Assembly (NCBI GenBank): GCA_958510875.1
Contig: OY294068.1
Location: 33,336,297 to 33,400,296 of the forward strand
Length of the DNA stretch: 64,000 bases
Source of the DNA: Endomychus coccineus
Lineage: Eukaryota > Arthropoda > Insecta > Coleoptera > Endomychidae
Direction of reading: 5' to 3'
The position numbers and the translations under genes were made by a program. The notes under the pieces are model-generated. The model ran no database searches, was not told the origin of the DNA, and was given only the letters and a program-made list of their open reading frames with translations. Shown one piece after another: positions 34,302 through 46,204 of this stretch. The first letter of the stretch is position 1. Every line of letters starts with the position of its first letter.

Positions 34302-35462
34302 TTTTTTTTGCGGAGGTGCAGAAAATCCTGTACGGGGAGGTTATGAGCCTTTGGATCTCATGGCCTACCTACTGTGAGAGTCACCGTTCCAGGCATATCC
34401 ACTATAACCTTCACCCCTTTGTAGGCTTGTCTGGCTATCGCCCCCGGTGACACTTAGGCCTGCTGTGCCTTTGTTTTGTTTCTTTACGATATCCACTTGA
34501 GTATTTTTGTACCTTGTACGAGTTTGTACAAGTCTTTCACTGAGTGGGAACTGTATAATTCTGATTCGTTTTAGGCTTCCCAAAAATTGACTGTCTTTTG
34601 TGGTCCAGTGCTTCGCATTTACACAGTATTTGTGTCATTGTTTCTGTATCCTCACCGCAAAGTCTGCATGTCAGGTCGCCAATGTACAGTCCCATTTTGC
34701 TTAGGTGCCCTGTTACGACTTTTATATTTCCCCTATTTAGTGATAATAGGTCTGTCGTTCTTTTGTTACACGGCGCTTTGATGTATTTCTTCCCCATGTT
34801 CGTTGCCCGAGATTTTTCCCAGTATTCTTTGTGGTTCTCCATGATCCAGTCTTCTACAGACCTTCGTGCTGTACGTTTTGGTACCCCCGTGGCCTGTTCT
34901 GGATCTGGAGCGTTCTCCGAACCTCTTCTTGCAAGACCTTTTCATTGCCTCTCATTCCCTGATGTACCGGTACCCAGATCAGTTCAACGCGATTTCGGCC
35001 TGCCACTATTTCAAGTTCTTCTTTGCATGTTCATACCAGACGGGATGTCACTTCCTGATTTCTCTCTGCCTCATGTGCAGCCTGACTGTCTTTCAATATG
35101 TGGATCGGCTCATCTTCGATGATTGTTCTCCTTCACGCATTGGAGGATTGCATGTACCTCTGCTTGGAAGACAGTTAGAAGTTTACCCAATGAATAGCTG
35201 AAGCCAGTCTTTCGGGTTTCTTGAATATACTTCTGCACCTGCACCTTTTTTAGACTTAGACCCGTCTGTATACCAGATCATTACCCGTGGAATGTCGCCC
35301 AGACTTGTATGTTCCCATTCAGTCCTTTCTGGTATTGATACCCTGAATGTGTCGTCAAAAGAGTATCGCTTCGGAATGTGATCTGTTTTGATGCCTAACA
35401 TGTCCCTGGTCACGAATTTCACGATACTCATGTGTCCTAGCCCAATGTGAACATTCTTCAGT
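34302..35462 (-). mobile_element. 5'-truncated LINE with RNase H, inserted with 11-bp TSD
   Basis: Direct repeats GTACCTGACAT at 34291-34301 and 35463-35473 bracket it. The left side begins with a T-run, that is, a poly-A tail on the minus strand. Minus-strand pieces include MIWYTDGSKSKKGAGAEVYS (RNase H start, with DGS), HLSKMGLYIGDLTCRLCGED and ETMTQILCKCEALDHKR (the C-x2-C-x-H/C tail of I/Jockey-group LINEs), and EYWEKS. It is a textbook target-primed insertion into an older LINE copy. Frameshifts show it is no longer active. Confidence 0.85.
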
Positions 35463-35890
35463 GTACCTGACATCATTATATTAGGGATTGTGGGATCCCC
35501 TTCCTGGAGAGAATACAAGCTTGAGTTTTAGTTGCATTAAACTCTACTAGATTATCAGATCTCATTTCAAAATCGTTTCAAGATCTTCATTAATTGGGTC
35601 AGCCTATCTTTGTCTAGCTCCTCGGGCTAGCTTTTTTGATATAGGGAACTACTGATGAGAAAGCGGTATGAAATATACCATTATCTGCATAGCTGTAGAC
35701 GGGACAAAGGGTCACTTCCAACAGATCGTTAATAAGGACGAGAAAAACAGTTGGTGCCAAAACAGATTTCTGTTAAACACCAGCATTAAAAGTCATTGTA
35801 TCAGAGGAGACTCCGTCAACCACCACAAGGGTTGATCTATCTGAGAGAAAACCCGATAGTAAACGACAAAGTTAGATGGTACCTATACTT
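35463..35890 (-). repeat. Jockey-like LINE fragment, distal half of the interrupted host
   Basis: It continues the host LINE after the insertion: ATCATTATATTAGGGATTGT, then GATCTATCTGAGAGAAAACC. It is nearly identical to 33210-33590 and forms part of the segmental duplication. Confidence 0.75.
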
Positions 35891-36215
35891 TTATGTAATT
35901 CGATTGATATAATGAGTAATATTTTATTCTACCAATAATGGGCGAATAAAGTTATTAGGAACCTTCCCTATTTGATTTATTTCATTCTAAGACAGCGTAA
36001 ACATTTGCAACATTAACTGTTATTAATTAAATGTGACTGTGTCATTGAATTCAATTCATTCGCATGAAGCAAATAATCACTGCGTTCTAAATAAACAATA
36101 TTTCTTTCAACATAGCGTAACTTGAATAGTTTTATTTTCAGTCGATTAAATTATCCAATCAATTTTGGGTCTTCGTTTTAGCATATAAACAATAATATTA
36201 CAGATATTCAAGGCC
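35465..36215. repeat. Segmental duplication, right copy
   Basis: This is the counterpart of 33195-33940 (see there). The offset is about 2.27 kb, of which 1.16 kb is the later LINE insertion, so the original duplication spacing was near 1.1 kb. Confidence 0.8.
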
Positions 36216-38550
36216 TCAATGATAAAAACATATTTATATTTTTACTATTATTATGATTATTAATTTTTAATTATCATATACTTCGTGTGATACTATATTT
36301 TATATTACTTAGTTAGGTGCATTATAGTGAATATAATATGCGTAAAAAAATAATGTTTTCTTCTATATATATTTCACTTCTTTAAATCTTACATTATACC
36401 AAGCAGCAAAATTTTGACCTCTTTACAAATAGCCGCCGTTAAGAACAGCTGGATCCAGTGTTTGTGATAGGTGACATTGATAGTTAGTCATCTAGGTTAC
36501 TGTTTAATATCTCTGCTGGGGACTGAAATGGTACATGTACCTTGTAAGTCTTTACGGTCGGAGTTTCTTCAGCTATTTTTTGTTGACTACTGAAGTCTTG
36601 TCAGTAGGATTCATGGAGTATCTTCCGGCTTGGATTATGTAGATTCAGATCTCCATTGCTTCATTGATAAAAAAGTTTTTGCTACTATTTAGGAACAATT
36701 CAGAAGATTTGATGATTAGGTGGTGGTAGGATCAATGAATTTATTTACCTGAATTCCTGCAATCTCATAGGTTACCTAAATTAAAAAGGTTTTCATACGT
36801 TCAACGATAATGGGTACCATGAACACTCCGCAAGGTGATGAAAATTATATACCTCTATCTTCATTTTCGTTTCCCTACAAAATATATCTATGCTTTGTAT
36901 TGTGGAGCCCTACTAGGTAGTTTTTGAACCACTTTGAAGCTTCCTGCAATTCCCAACTCCTTTGAGTCCGTATATAGATTATTTCGGTTAATTATTGATC
37001 TCACTTCTGTCTATAGTCGTAATTCATTTTTCAGAATTTCATTTAAATGAATTGTTTGGCACTTCATTTGACCTTGGTATGCACGAAGGATTTCTATAAT
37101 CAGATGCTCATTGTGAAAAGGCATTACAAAAATATGCCAGGTCAGTGCCACTATTGTTGGTGTAAAGGTACTACAGTCTGTTAAGTTTCGTAGAAGCGCG
37201 AAAAACGTGAAGATTATCAAATTACGATGTATCATCAAATTTGCGCTAACGTCATAATATATTAATGATAATTAAATAGTTTACTACCATTACAAGGACC
37301 ACTTATTCAGAGCGTTAAATTTATACAATTTTGGAGGACATTTTGATTAGTTGAATACTCTCTGATTATCCGAATAGTGAACTAACCATACAATCAATAC
37401 CATAAGTCAAGACCTCTGATGGGCATTTTGATGGTAGGACATTTTTCCTAATATCTCTCACCGAATGGTATAATTTCGGTAGCGCTATATTGCATCTTCC
37501 AGAGTTCATTTCTATAGTCGCAAATAGGCAATCCTGTATTAGTCGATTTTATGGAGTGAAGTTATGCGAAAATATCAGGAGAAATTTGATTTCGATAAGT
37601 TACGCAACTGGAAATTTTAGAAAGGAGAAAGAAGAAAGATAAAATTATTCTAAAGGTGGGAGAAAAATGGCCAAAGACGGGGAACCTTGTTGGAAATTCT
37701 GGTGTTTTGACGTATACGCATATGAAAATAATACTGACAGTTTGATATCCGATAGCATATTACTCTTCAATCATACGCAACTTGGTACTAGAACTCCGCA
37801 TGCATGCTGGTCCTCAGGTGAAAGATTCTCGTAATATCACAGCTCTTGCGAATGCATGCATCTTTGTCCTGGTGCATGCATCGTTGTAGGTAAATAACTG
37901 CACAGGCATGGTGTTCCGCTAGATCAATAAGTACCCATAGTAAATTATACTTTGCAAACTAGATGAATTAAACATCTCATCTTCTTGTCCAGAACATCTA
38001 ATAAGAATTGATGAGTGAAAGGCTTTCACCACAAATAATAATTCATTATATTTATTCTTGTGCTTCCATTCTACCAACTTGAACATGCATTCTTTTCCTA
38101 GTTTTGACTAATCTTTTATAATTAGCTAATTCATTCCACATTGAAAATTAATTAATATCAAACGTAAGTATAGTTCTAAGCAAAGATATCTCTTTTATAT
38201 GCTTCAAACTAATAAATGTGTATATCAAAACGCTTCAAAGAACATATAAAGTACACAAATATACTTGTAGGGGATTTACATTCTCGTGCAATCAACATTT
38301 GACAGTGATCGCATAAAAATTTAATGCTTGTCCGTGTTTTCTTAGAATATCAGAATGGACTCGTCATGAGCTAAATTTAGGCACTCATACGATATCGTAT
38401 AATATGTAGGAATGTAGATATTACAGATACTTGAATAATATCAATTATTTCAATCTATCTGGAACTCATCCTATAGCGATTATAACATTTATTTTCGCTG
38501 ATAGGAAGAGTAATTAGTAATTATAGAAGAATTTATACTCCTACTTCTGA
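36216..38550. other. Unassigned sequence
   Basis: AT-rich sequence with a somewhat more GC-balanced stretch at 36400-36700. No domain or terminal repeats found. A short GCATGCAT motif recurs at about 37800-37880. Confidence 0.35.
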
Positions 38551-38572
38551 ACATATACAACATGATTGAAAA

Positions 38573-39373
38573 GAAATCACCCTTATCCACTGAATATACT
38601 ATCAACGTACTGAGGACCTTTCGGCTACCAAGTAACCATCATCAGATTGAGCTAAATTATTAATCAAAATGTGCCTGTTAAATACTATTTGGGGATATTA
38701 ATGTAAGTAAGGGGTCACCCTCAGCTGGAGATAAATCGGAATTTAATAAATTGCTTTTTCGCTTATACATTTCCATCCCTTCTAAATTACCTAGATATTT
38801 GTCTGTACCGTGTTTTAAAAGTGATAAACTTTCTTGAGAAATGGTGTGACCTGTATTCACAAAATGTTTATTTTTTTTGTTCATGTGGGCAAAATGTTCC
38901 TTATAACGAGTTAGAATGTTCCTTCTAGTTTGACCCACATAACGTTTTGCACACGACTCACAATTGATTTTGTAAATCCCGGATTTGTCGAAATCGGAAA
39001 CTTTATCAAAGGTGTGCCTAAACGATGTTTTAGCTTGTTTTTACATCTATAAACTGGTTGTATTGCAAATTTAGAAAACAAACTATGGAATTTATTAATT
39101 ACTAAAGAATTATAATTGAAATTCTCAAATTTTATTGAATTATTTGAAGGCAATGTAATTCCGATTTGTCTCCAGCAGAGGGCAACCCATTGTTTACATT
39201 ATAATCGTCAAATAGTATTTAAACAGGCACATTTATAGTGATGATAATGATAATGGCTACTTGGTAATCGAAAGGTCCTCAGTACTTTAATAGTATTTTT
39301 AGTGGATAAGGGTGATTATTTCTTATCAATAGCGTTATAATATATCCACAGTGTGAACTCTTTATAGTTTATT
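38573..39373 (-). mobile_element. Truncated Penelope-like element with inverted ends and 20-bp TSD
   Basis: A near-identical 20-bp direct repeat (ATATACAACATGAT, one mismatch later) lies at 38553-38572 and 39374-39393. About 170 bp at each end is inverted (GGACCTTTCGGCTACCAAGT against ACTTGGTAATCGAAAGGTCC; AACAGGCACATTT against AAATGTGCCTGTT). The interior minus strand encodes GIY-YIG remains: FAIQPVYRCKNKLKHRLGTP, VGQTRRNILTRYKEHFAHMN and HTISQESLSLLKHGT. The RT is missing. PLEs are known for inverted or tandem terminal repeats. Confidence 0.75.
38606..38645 (-). ncRNA. PLE-associated hammerhead-like motif
   Basis: Read on the minus strand: CTGATGA (38639-38645), one spacer base, a 6-bp hairpin GGTTAC/GTAGCC with loop TTG, GAAA (38619-38622), a tiny GG/CC stem III, TC at the expected cleavage position, then AGTACG. 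Stem I is not convincing. Hammerhead motifs with short stem III are documented in Penelope-like elements, and the context fits. Activity is unknown. Confidence 0.5.
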
Positions 39374-39889
39374 ATATACAACATGATCGAAAAATCTGAT
39401 TTTTATGTATTTTCAACAATCGTTTTCAGGATCAACACATAATTTTGATGCTTTAACAATTCCTCGAAGAAGATGCTTTTTATCCAATGGATTTACTTAA
39501 AGATGTAGGAATTGTTTGGTAATTTGAAATATTATATTTTGAACAAGTACAACAAAAGAACTCCGTTGAATGATAACTTTATTTGTAAAAGATTTCTCTA
39601 TATATCCTTCGGTAGCGGTTGAGGATTTTCATCCCCGATGTATCTTTAAAGCAATTAAATCTTTATCAGCATTAACCAAAATTGTCTCAGAGAACCGACG
39701 GAAGCAATGACCTTTGTAGTCATGTGTCTATGGCAAATTTAAGAATTTTGCCAAACTGATGTATTCCCACTACTTGCCTGCAACCTTTCCCATTTGAATA
39801 TGTGAAGAAAAACCGGCAGCAACAGTGATTGTTCATTGGCATAAGATGGTAATCAAAAATTGTTATACATTTATGAAAACTCATTAATT

Positions 39890-42060
39890 TATTAATGTTG
39901 ATTACGATTTCAGAAAAAATAGTATGTGTACCTCGTGGTACATTCCCAGACTTTCATGCTTGTTGGCATCGGCTTACAGTGTCGTCCTCGAATGTATTGC
40001 TTTTACTACTAGATACACAATGTAATATTGAATTTACAAGAATATGAATTTTCTCAGAAAAGTATGGTATCCATCTAGAATAGTGAGAAAACTTTCCTAG
40101 AACTCTCTGTAGGGATTACGTATTATCTGGCAAAGGAAAATTCAGCAGAGATTCCAGTCGAGACGGATCTGTTCTAATTGTTCGATATTTCATTAAATAG
40201 CCAAGGAGTCGTACTGATTGTTGTGAAAACGAACTTTTCGCCTCGTTGATAGTTAGATTGTATTTTCTTACTGCTTCTAAGAATTTCTTAAGATTTTGAT
40301 CATGATCTTGTTCAGTCTTACCGCATACGGTTACATCATCTGAATATGCATAAATCATTTGAAATCACAGAATCAATAGCTCTTTGGAAACAGGCCACTC
40401 TATTGGTGATTCCAAAAGGTACTCGTGTGAATTGGTATAGTTGTCCATCAGCTTTAAAAGCTGTATATAGTATGACTTATTTCTGAATTGGTATCTGATA
40501 ATAAGCACTACGAAGATCTTATAGTACTGAAAACTTGAAAATCAGATACGGCTGCAACATCTTCCATATTTGGAAGTGGGTATGCGTCTAGATAAGTGTA
40601 TCGTTTATAGTTTGGGAATAGTTAATAACCATTCTTCCTTTGTGATTTTCAGACTTGTAAACTAAGGCTTGAGCTCGCCATGGAGAGTTACTTTTTTCAA
40701 TGATGCCTCTGGATAATAATTTCTTTGTTTTTTCTGATGTAAATTTTAGATTCTCTGGATTCTTGATTTGATAGCTATTAGTTCACACTTTGGTGATCAG
40801 TTACTGAATAGAAATACAGGTTTAATATTTTGTACTGCAAAACAGCATATTGTTATAGTTTTTCTAGATCCTCCAAACTGCATTTCAATCTTTGGATATT
40901 GGGACAATATGCCATGCCCAACAATAATATCTGCACATAGTTCTGATGTTACAGAAATCTTGAAACGTTTATATAGATGACCCATTAGTTCAATATTGAT
41001 GCAAGAATATCCATTTACTTCTGAATAGAGATTCGTTGATGCCATAGCAATTCATAGCATAAGGTAAATAACAACATTTTTGTTTATGAATGTCTAAGAA
41101 CTTCCTGTATCAATAAGGGCATCAGCAGAAATATTATCAATCTTCACCTTGATTATTGATTTACCAAGACAGTTTGGTGTAGCAGCCAATATAACAACAT
41201 TTTTGTTTATGAATGTCTAAGAACTTCCTGTATCAATAAGGGCATCAGCAGAAATATTATCAATCTTCACCTTGATTATTGATTTACCAAGACAGTTTGG
41301 TGTAGCAGCCAATATATTTTTATGAATAATTGAAGCTGATGTATCTTCGGAACTAGTACCCATAAAGATTTTTGAGAAATGTCCTTTTTCTCACAATTTC
41401 TATAGATGCTCTCTCTTGCTGAACACAATATACGTTGGTGTAACATTTTCTAATTGTACCCGCTGATGTATGAGAGATAACCTCATAAGGATCGTCGAGA
41501 TCAGATTGGGATTCTTTTGAAGCTGCACAAACCATGTATGTTTGAGAGTTGTAAATTTCTCAGTATTGTTGAGCTGATTCCAAAGAAATTGCTTGAGCTT
41601 CTGGTTGTTCAAGTGACATTGTATGATTTTCCAAAAGTCTTTGTCAAATTGGATGAGATAATAATCCATTGATAAGAAAATCTCGACTTTGATCATCTGT
41701 AATTGGTTTGAAATTACAATTCTTCCGTTAAAGTTTTAGAGGCTGAAGATACTCCTTCCTCTTTTGTTTGCGGATAGTTAAACAGTATCGAGCAAATATC
41801 TCGTTTTTAGGTTTAACGTAAATATCTCGTAATAATTTAACAGCATTCACATTCACAGTAGTAGATTGAGAAATATATCCATAGATAGTGGGACTCACAT
41901 TTGCAACAAGTAGGTTGAGCTTATCATTATCGTGAAAGTTTATCAGCGAGGAAGCTCAAAAGTTTTAAGCCAATGTTCCCATTCTTGATCAGCTTGAGAA
42001 TTGCTTGGGTCAGATTCCAATCTCTCCGGCTTCAGGAATCTATCCATAAAGATTATGTTG
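39890..42060 (-). pseudogene. Ty3/gypsy-type retrotransposon remnant (gag, protease, RT)
   Basis: On the minus strand from about 42047: a gag start (MDRFLKPERLESDPSNSQAD, QEWEHWLKTFELP), a decayed zinc-knuckle region (KGHFSKIFMGTSS, about 41370), a protease with DALIDTGSS followed by a stop (about 41215 and again 41095), then an RT with AYSDDVTVCGKTEQDHDQNL (the YxDD box) and VRLLGYLMKYRTIRTDPSRL. Integrase and recognisable LTRs were not found. Frameshifts and stops are frequent. The order gag, PR, RT and the RT style indicate a gypsy-like element. Confidence 0.75.
41068..41313. repeat. Perfect tandem duplication, 123-bp unit
   Basis: Bases 41068-41190 and 41191-41313 appear identical by eye, both starting ATAACAACATTTTTG and ending GTAGCAGCCAAT. 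The unit is 41 codons long and spans the gypsy protease active site. Both copies carry the same stop after DTGSS. Confidence 0.9.
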
Positions 42061-44063
42061 CATACAGTCTTGACAATGAATAAACTGACATTGACAAAAT
42101 ATTAAGCATAACAATATAGATTAACAAGCAGGTAAATAATAAATAAACAATATCATAATGAATATCATTACAATTCCCTTTAAGTGGTGGAATTTATTCA
42201 TGAATATAATCACCTAGGCGTAAAGTGTAGAAAATCGGCAACTATTTGAAATTGCACAAGTATGAGTATATGATAGTGAGCAATGACCATCCAGTGACCC
42301 GAACATACGATGCTTTCCCGGAAGCTGGGACAAAAGGACATCCGGGCGGCGTGTTCATCAAGGCCTCATGGTAAAGTCATCGACAACTGCCCTCGCAGAT
42401 TTCATGAGGATACTAGTTTGTGAATACAGGTGACAGTGATAACAACTGACCATTGAGGATATATTCGTGAGTTCCTATTATATAGTTTGATTGTACCTCA
42501 GGATTTAAACTGCTAATAAGTGATGGTATTGAATATTTTCTCATATTCTACGCATAGGAATACGCATTGACGGGTTTACCTGAAGAAAAATTCAGAACCC
42601 CCTTTATTATTTTTAAGTACCTCAATAATATTTTAGTCCCAATATTGATTTTTGGACCTTGGCTGTGGATTTTATTCGTACATTCTTCGCAAATAGATCA
42701 CCTTCACACTAGTTAATATATATTTTGTCGTCATGTATATTTGGTTTTGAGGCTCCCATTCAGAAAATTTCAGCATTTTAAGATTATTACAGCACGTACC
42801 TGCCCTCATAAAAATATATCAACAGAAAAATTTTTGAGACGTATTGAGATCGTGCGAAACTAACAGTTTTCCGATAATTGGATAAATCGCTTTCTTTCAA
42901 AAAATCATTTTACAAATTTGTCACTTGTAACGTAACATCAAATGGCGTCACTCAAATTCTGCGGACGCCTAAGCTGAAAGACGAAGATAAATTGCATGTA
43001 CATTGATTGCTAATTCCAAAAATTCTTAAGCGTATCAGCGGTTTTGGAGTCATCAGTAATTTTCTCAGAGAAATACAATTCCGACATTTGAAATGAAATT
43101 TGATATGGATGATGACAAGATTATTTCACCAAATAATCATTCAAGTATGTGCATACATTGATGTTGTAGAAATTGTTTGCAGACATTAGTTGAGTATTTA
43201 ATCTCTTGAATCAATTCTCAATAGTTTACTATTTTGATCCGTTATAAAAGTCAAAAACAATATGTGTTTATGTTACTGGACTCATTTTAGCACTAGTGCC
43301 AGTTTTAGTCTCAGTGTTAACATGAACCACTTTTCATAATAACAATCATCGTCAAAAAGATGACTTTTCCTAACTGAATTGCAGAAACACATTTTACGAA
43401 ACTGCTTATCCGTTTTGTGTCGTATAAAATCATATATTTCGATTCAAACTGCAGGATAGTAACCTCATTAGTTTGTTGATTCAGGGAATGGTTACATTCC
43501 GCTTTGCTAGTGGGTTCTTTTTATGTTTTGCTGGAAGTCTACTGCAATTTTTCCCCCATCCTCCATTGTAAATGATTCTGTAACTAATAAATTTAGGATC
43601 ATCCTAGGTACATTATATCTCTTTAACTTATTGTCTATGGGGAGTTTGAACAACAGCATGAAACTAAAATAATTATTGTACTAGCTGTAACAACAATAAA
43701 AAAAATTGAACGTCCATCATTGTCAACAGTAACATGGCGCTGTGAACTAGCCCGAGAATTCTTGTTCTTAACGAGCACGGCTATATTTCAGGGCCACTAT
43801 TCTTGTATTAACCACTATTCATTTACATTATTTAGGTTTTTACTTCAACCGCCAGATTGCCTCAACATCTGTAAAAATTTAAAAATGCAACATTTCTTGT
43901 TCTTTCCCTGTACCTTTCAATCAATATCTAGTATTCTCAAAACGACTCTTCTGAAGATTACTTCGTTTATTAATAAATCAAAACTCTTGATTCGATCAGC
44001 AGCAGACCACATAATGAATCACAAAATAGTCAATAATACAACTGTGTTTATAACAATGACAAA
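42061..44063. other. Intergenic sequence downstream of the COX5A-like gene
   Basis: It contains one copy (about 43083-43225) of a repeat also found at about 44768-44915 (GAAATTTGATATGGATGATG, AATAATCATTCAAGTATGTG). Otherwise nothing is recognised. The 124-codon plus frame at 43720-44094 lacks a domain and overlaps the COX5A stop. Confidence 0.4.
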
Positions 44064-44388
44064 TCATTTGAATTCGAAAATATCTGGTGTATAAAGCTCC
44101 GGCTTGTCATAGCCAATGTCTTCTGGAAAATCGCAACCCAGTTCAATAACAGCTGGCCCCACTTCTTGGCAGATATAAGGATAGAATAGATCCAATTTTG
44201 GGCCACACTTCTCTTTAACAGCTTCTAGAAATCGCACGGTTAAAGCATAATCGTTAACGCGTCGGCAAGCCATAAGAACAGCGATTATGATTTTTGGATC
44301 TGGAACAGCATCGTAAGCCATTAGATCGTTCATGCCTTGTCTTAAATCCCATCCGTCAATGTCTGGACGATTGAAGAAACATACATAT
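44064..44388 (-). CDS. Cytochrome c oxidase subunit 5A-like, exon 2
   Basis: This exon encodes most of a nuclear COX5A homolog, a matrix-side subunit of respiratory complex IV that in mammals binds thyroid hormone T2. Visible family blocks are FFNRPDIDGWDLRQGMNDLM, VPDPKIIIAVLMACRRVNDY, FLEAVKEKCGPKLDLFYPYI and EELGYDKPEL-like DIGYDKPELYTPDIFEFK. The acceptor is ACCATAG just above 44388, and one base completes the split lysine codon from exon 1. TGA is at 44066-44064. Charged positions and the GYDKPE tail are conserved. The sequence is more divergent than I would expect for the housekeeping copy, so a paralog is possible. Confidence 0.92.
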
Positions 44389-44502
44389 CTATGGTGAAGA
44401 AATTCAGTTATTTATAAAAATGTACAACTATAGTGAAATAGAGTTACTTTTCACGGAGAAAAACAATTTGCATAACAAACGTTGAAGCTTTCCAGTGGTT
44501 CA

Positions 44503-44649
44503 TATATAAATTCTCGGGAAATAGGTCACACTAACATATATGCTAACTATTCTCGTCTCACTTCTGATGATGAGACCGAAACGTACGTAAAGACCAGAAT
44601 AATTAGCATATATGCTGGTGTGACCTATTTCCCGAAACTTTATATATAA
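44503..44649 (+). repeat. Palindromic hammerhead-bearing repeat in COX5A intron
   Basis: The outer arms are inverted: TATAAATTCTCGGGAAATAG and TCACACTAACATATATGC against GCATATATGCTGGTGTGACC. The centre (44564-44595) reads CTGATGA, a shortened stem II TGAGACC, GAAA, CGTACG, TA and AAGACC. This is the same core as at 61054-61100 and next to the same conserved end sequence, but with stem II deleted. It looks like a solo terminal unit of the repeat at 23.3 and 61.0 kb. Confidence 0.7.
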
Positions 44650-44956
44650 TTCATACTTGGGTCAAAAATCATTATTAACTTTCCAGTGATAATTTATTGC
44701 CAGATTCAATGAATAAGAAGTTGATTATTTTTTAGACTTTGTTTTTGTTTACAAACTGCTTATTTCCATATTTGAGATGAAATTTGGTATAGATGATGAA
44801 AAAATTATTTCTCCAAATAATCATCCAAGTATGTGCATTTCTTCTTTGATTGTTGAATAAATTGTTTACGGAGATAGCTTGATTATTTTTAATCTATTGG
44901 ATGTTAATCAATTGATCTGACGGGAACGAGTTTGTTATTGAGGTTGTATTGTACTA

Positions 44957-46125
44957 CGAGGGCAAGGTGAAAACTCCCCGATAAATAAACAGATGGAGCC
45001 ATAATAACGTACCATCTTTAACTAGAATGCATTCCAATTTTCAGACTCATATGTCATTCAGTTCTGTTTTGACACTCATCGAAAGCAAGCAACCTAGAAG
45101 ATTTTTGTAATCATGGAAAAAAGTGAATTTCGCGTCTTGATTAAATGCAATCTCTTGTGGAAAAAACATTGCACAAACCAAACCATCGCTTGTTAAACAT
45201 TATGGGAACTTTCCACCATTGATTGGAATAATTCACAACGGATTTACTGATTCTCGTTGTGATAGTATGACCACAAAGAACGACGAACGTTCTGGTCCTC
45301 CAATTGAGGTTACAATGCCAGAAATCGTCGATAAAATCCGTAGAATGATATTGGACGATCGGCTAGTTAAAGTGCACGAGAATTGCTGAGACTATGGGCA
45401 TATCAACCGAACGGGTACGGAACATTTTCACATAAACGTTTGGATATGAGAAAGCTATCTGCCATATGAGTGCCGCATTTGCTCTCTGTTGACAACAAGC
45501 GCGACCCTGTGACATCTTCAAAGGAGTATTTATTTGGCGATGTTCATGCGCGATACGAAGGACTTTGGTCACTGTTGTAACCGTGGACGGAACGTGGATC
45601 CATCAGAAACAGTGGACTTGCCCTGGCGAATCGAAGCCAAAAAAGGCCAAAGTGGGTAAAACGATCACAGGCGTATATTATGCAGAGCTGTTGAATCGAT
45701 TCGACATCGATTTGAAGCGAAAGCGGGGGCATTTGGCGAAGAAAAAAGTGCTCTCCCACCAGGACAACGCACCGGCGCACAGGTCCGCAGTCGCAATGGC
45801 AAAATTCCATGAATTGAGCTACTAATTGGTTTTTGTCATCCACCATATTCTCCAGATTTGCCCCCCTGCGACTTTTATCTATTTCCAAACTTGAAGAAAT
45901 GGCTTGGCGGAAAGAGATTTGGCTCCAACGATGGGGTCATTGCTGCAACAAACGCCTATTTTGAAGGATTGCAGAAATCTTATTATTTGGAAGGGATCAA
46001 AAATTGGGAAAACGTTGGACGAAGTGTATCGGGCTACAAGAAGATTGAGTTGAGAATTGAAATAAGTTTTGACCAAATAAATCATTTCTTGTTCCATTTT
46101 TCAGGAAGTTTTCACCTTGTCCTCG
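44957..46125 (+). mobile_element. Mariner element, near full length, inactive
   Basis: Ends are CGAGGGCAAGGTGAAAAC at 44957 and its inverse with one mismatch ending at 46125. TA dinucleotides flank both sides (44955-44956, 46126-46127). Transposase pieces: MEKSEFRVLIKC at about 45114, GISTERVRNIFT, TVDGTWIHQ (the first acidic residue context, with E replaced by G), HQDNAPAHRSAVAM and PPYSPDLPPCDFYLFPNLKK across a frameshift. Several shifts and stops make it dead. Its ends recur inverted at 21355 and 22515. Confidence 0.85.
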
Positions 46126-46204
46126 TAATAACTAAGGAAATCTAGTTATAGTTATGGGTATAACAAGTAAAATAACAAATAACTATTGAATATTTGATTT
46201 GAAC

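Noticed and set aside
34587..35201. Three long overlapping plus-strand frames (up to 174 codons)
   Set aside because: Antisense to a LINE with RNase H and the zinc-type tail on the minus strand; no domain in the plus frames.
35645..35675. CTGATGAGAAAGCGG as another hammerhead
   Set aside because: Part of the Jockey-like LINE; no stem II hairpin, no GAAA in the correct place and no stem I partner.
44064..44388. COX5A exon as a processed pseudogene
   Set aside because: A matching first exon exists 3.7 kb upstream with correct phase and GT/AG signals, so it is a spliced gene.
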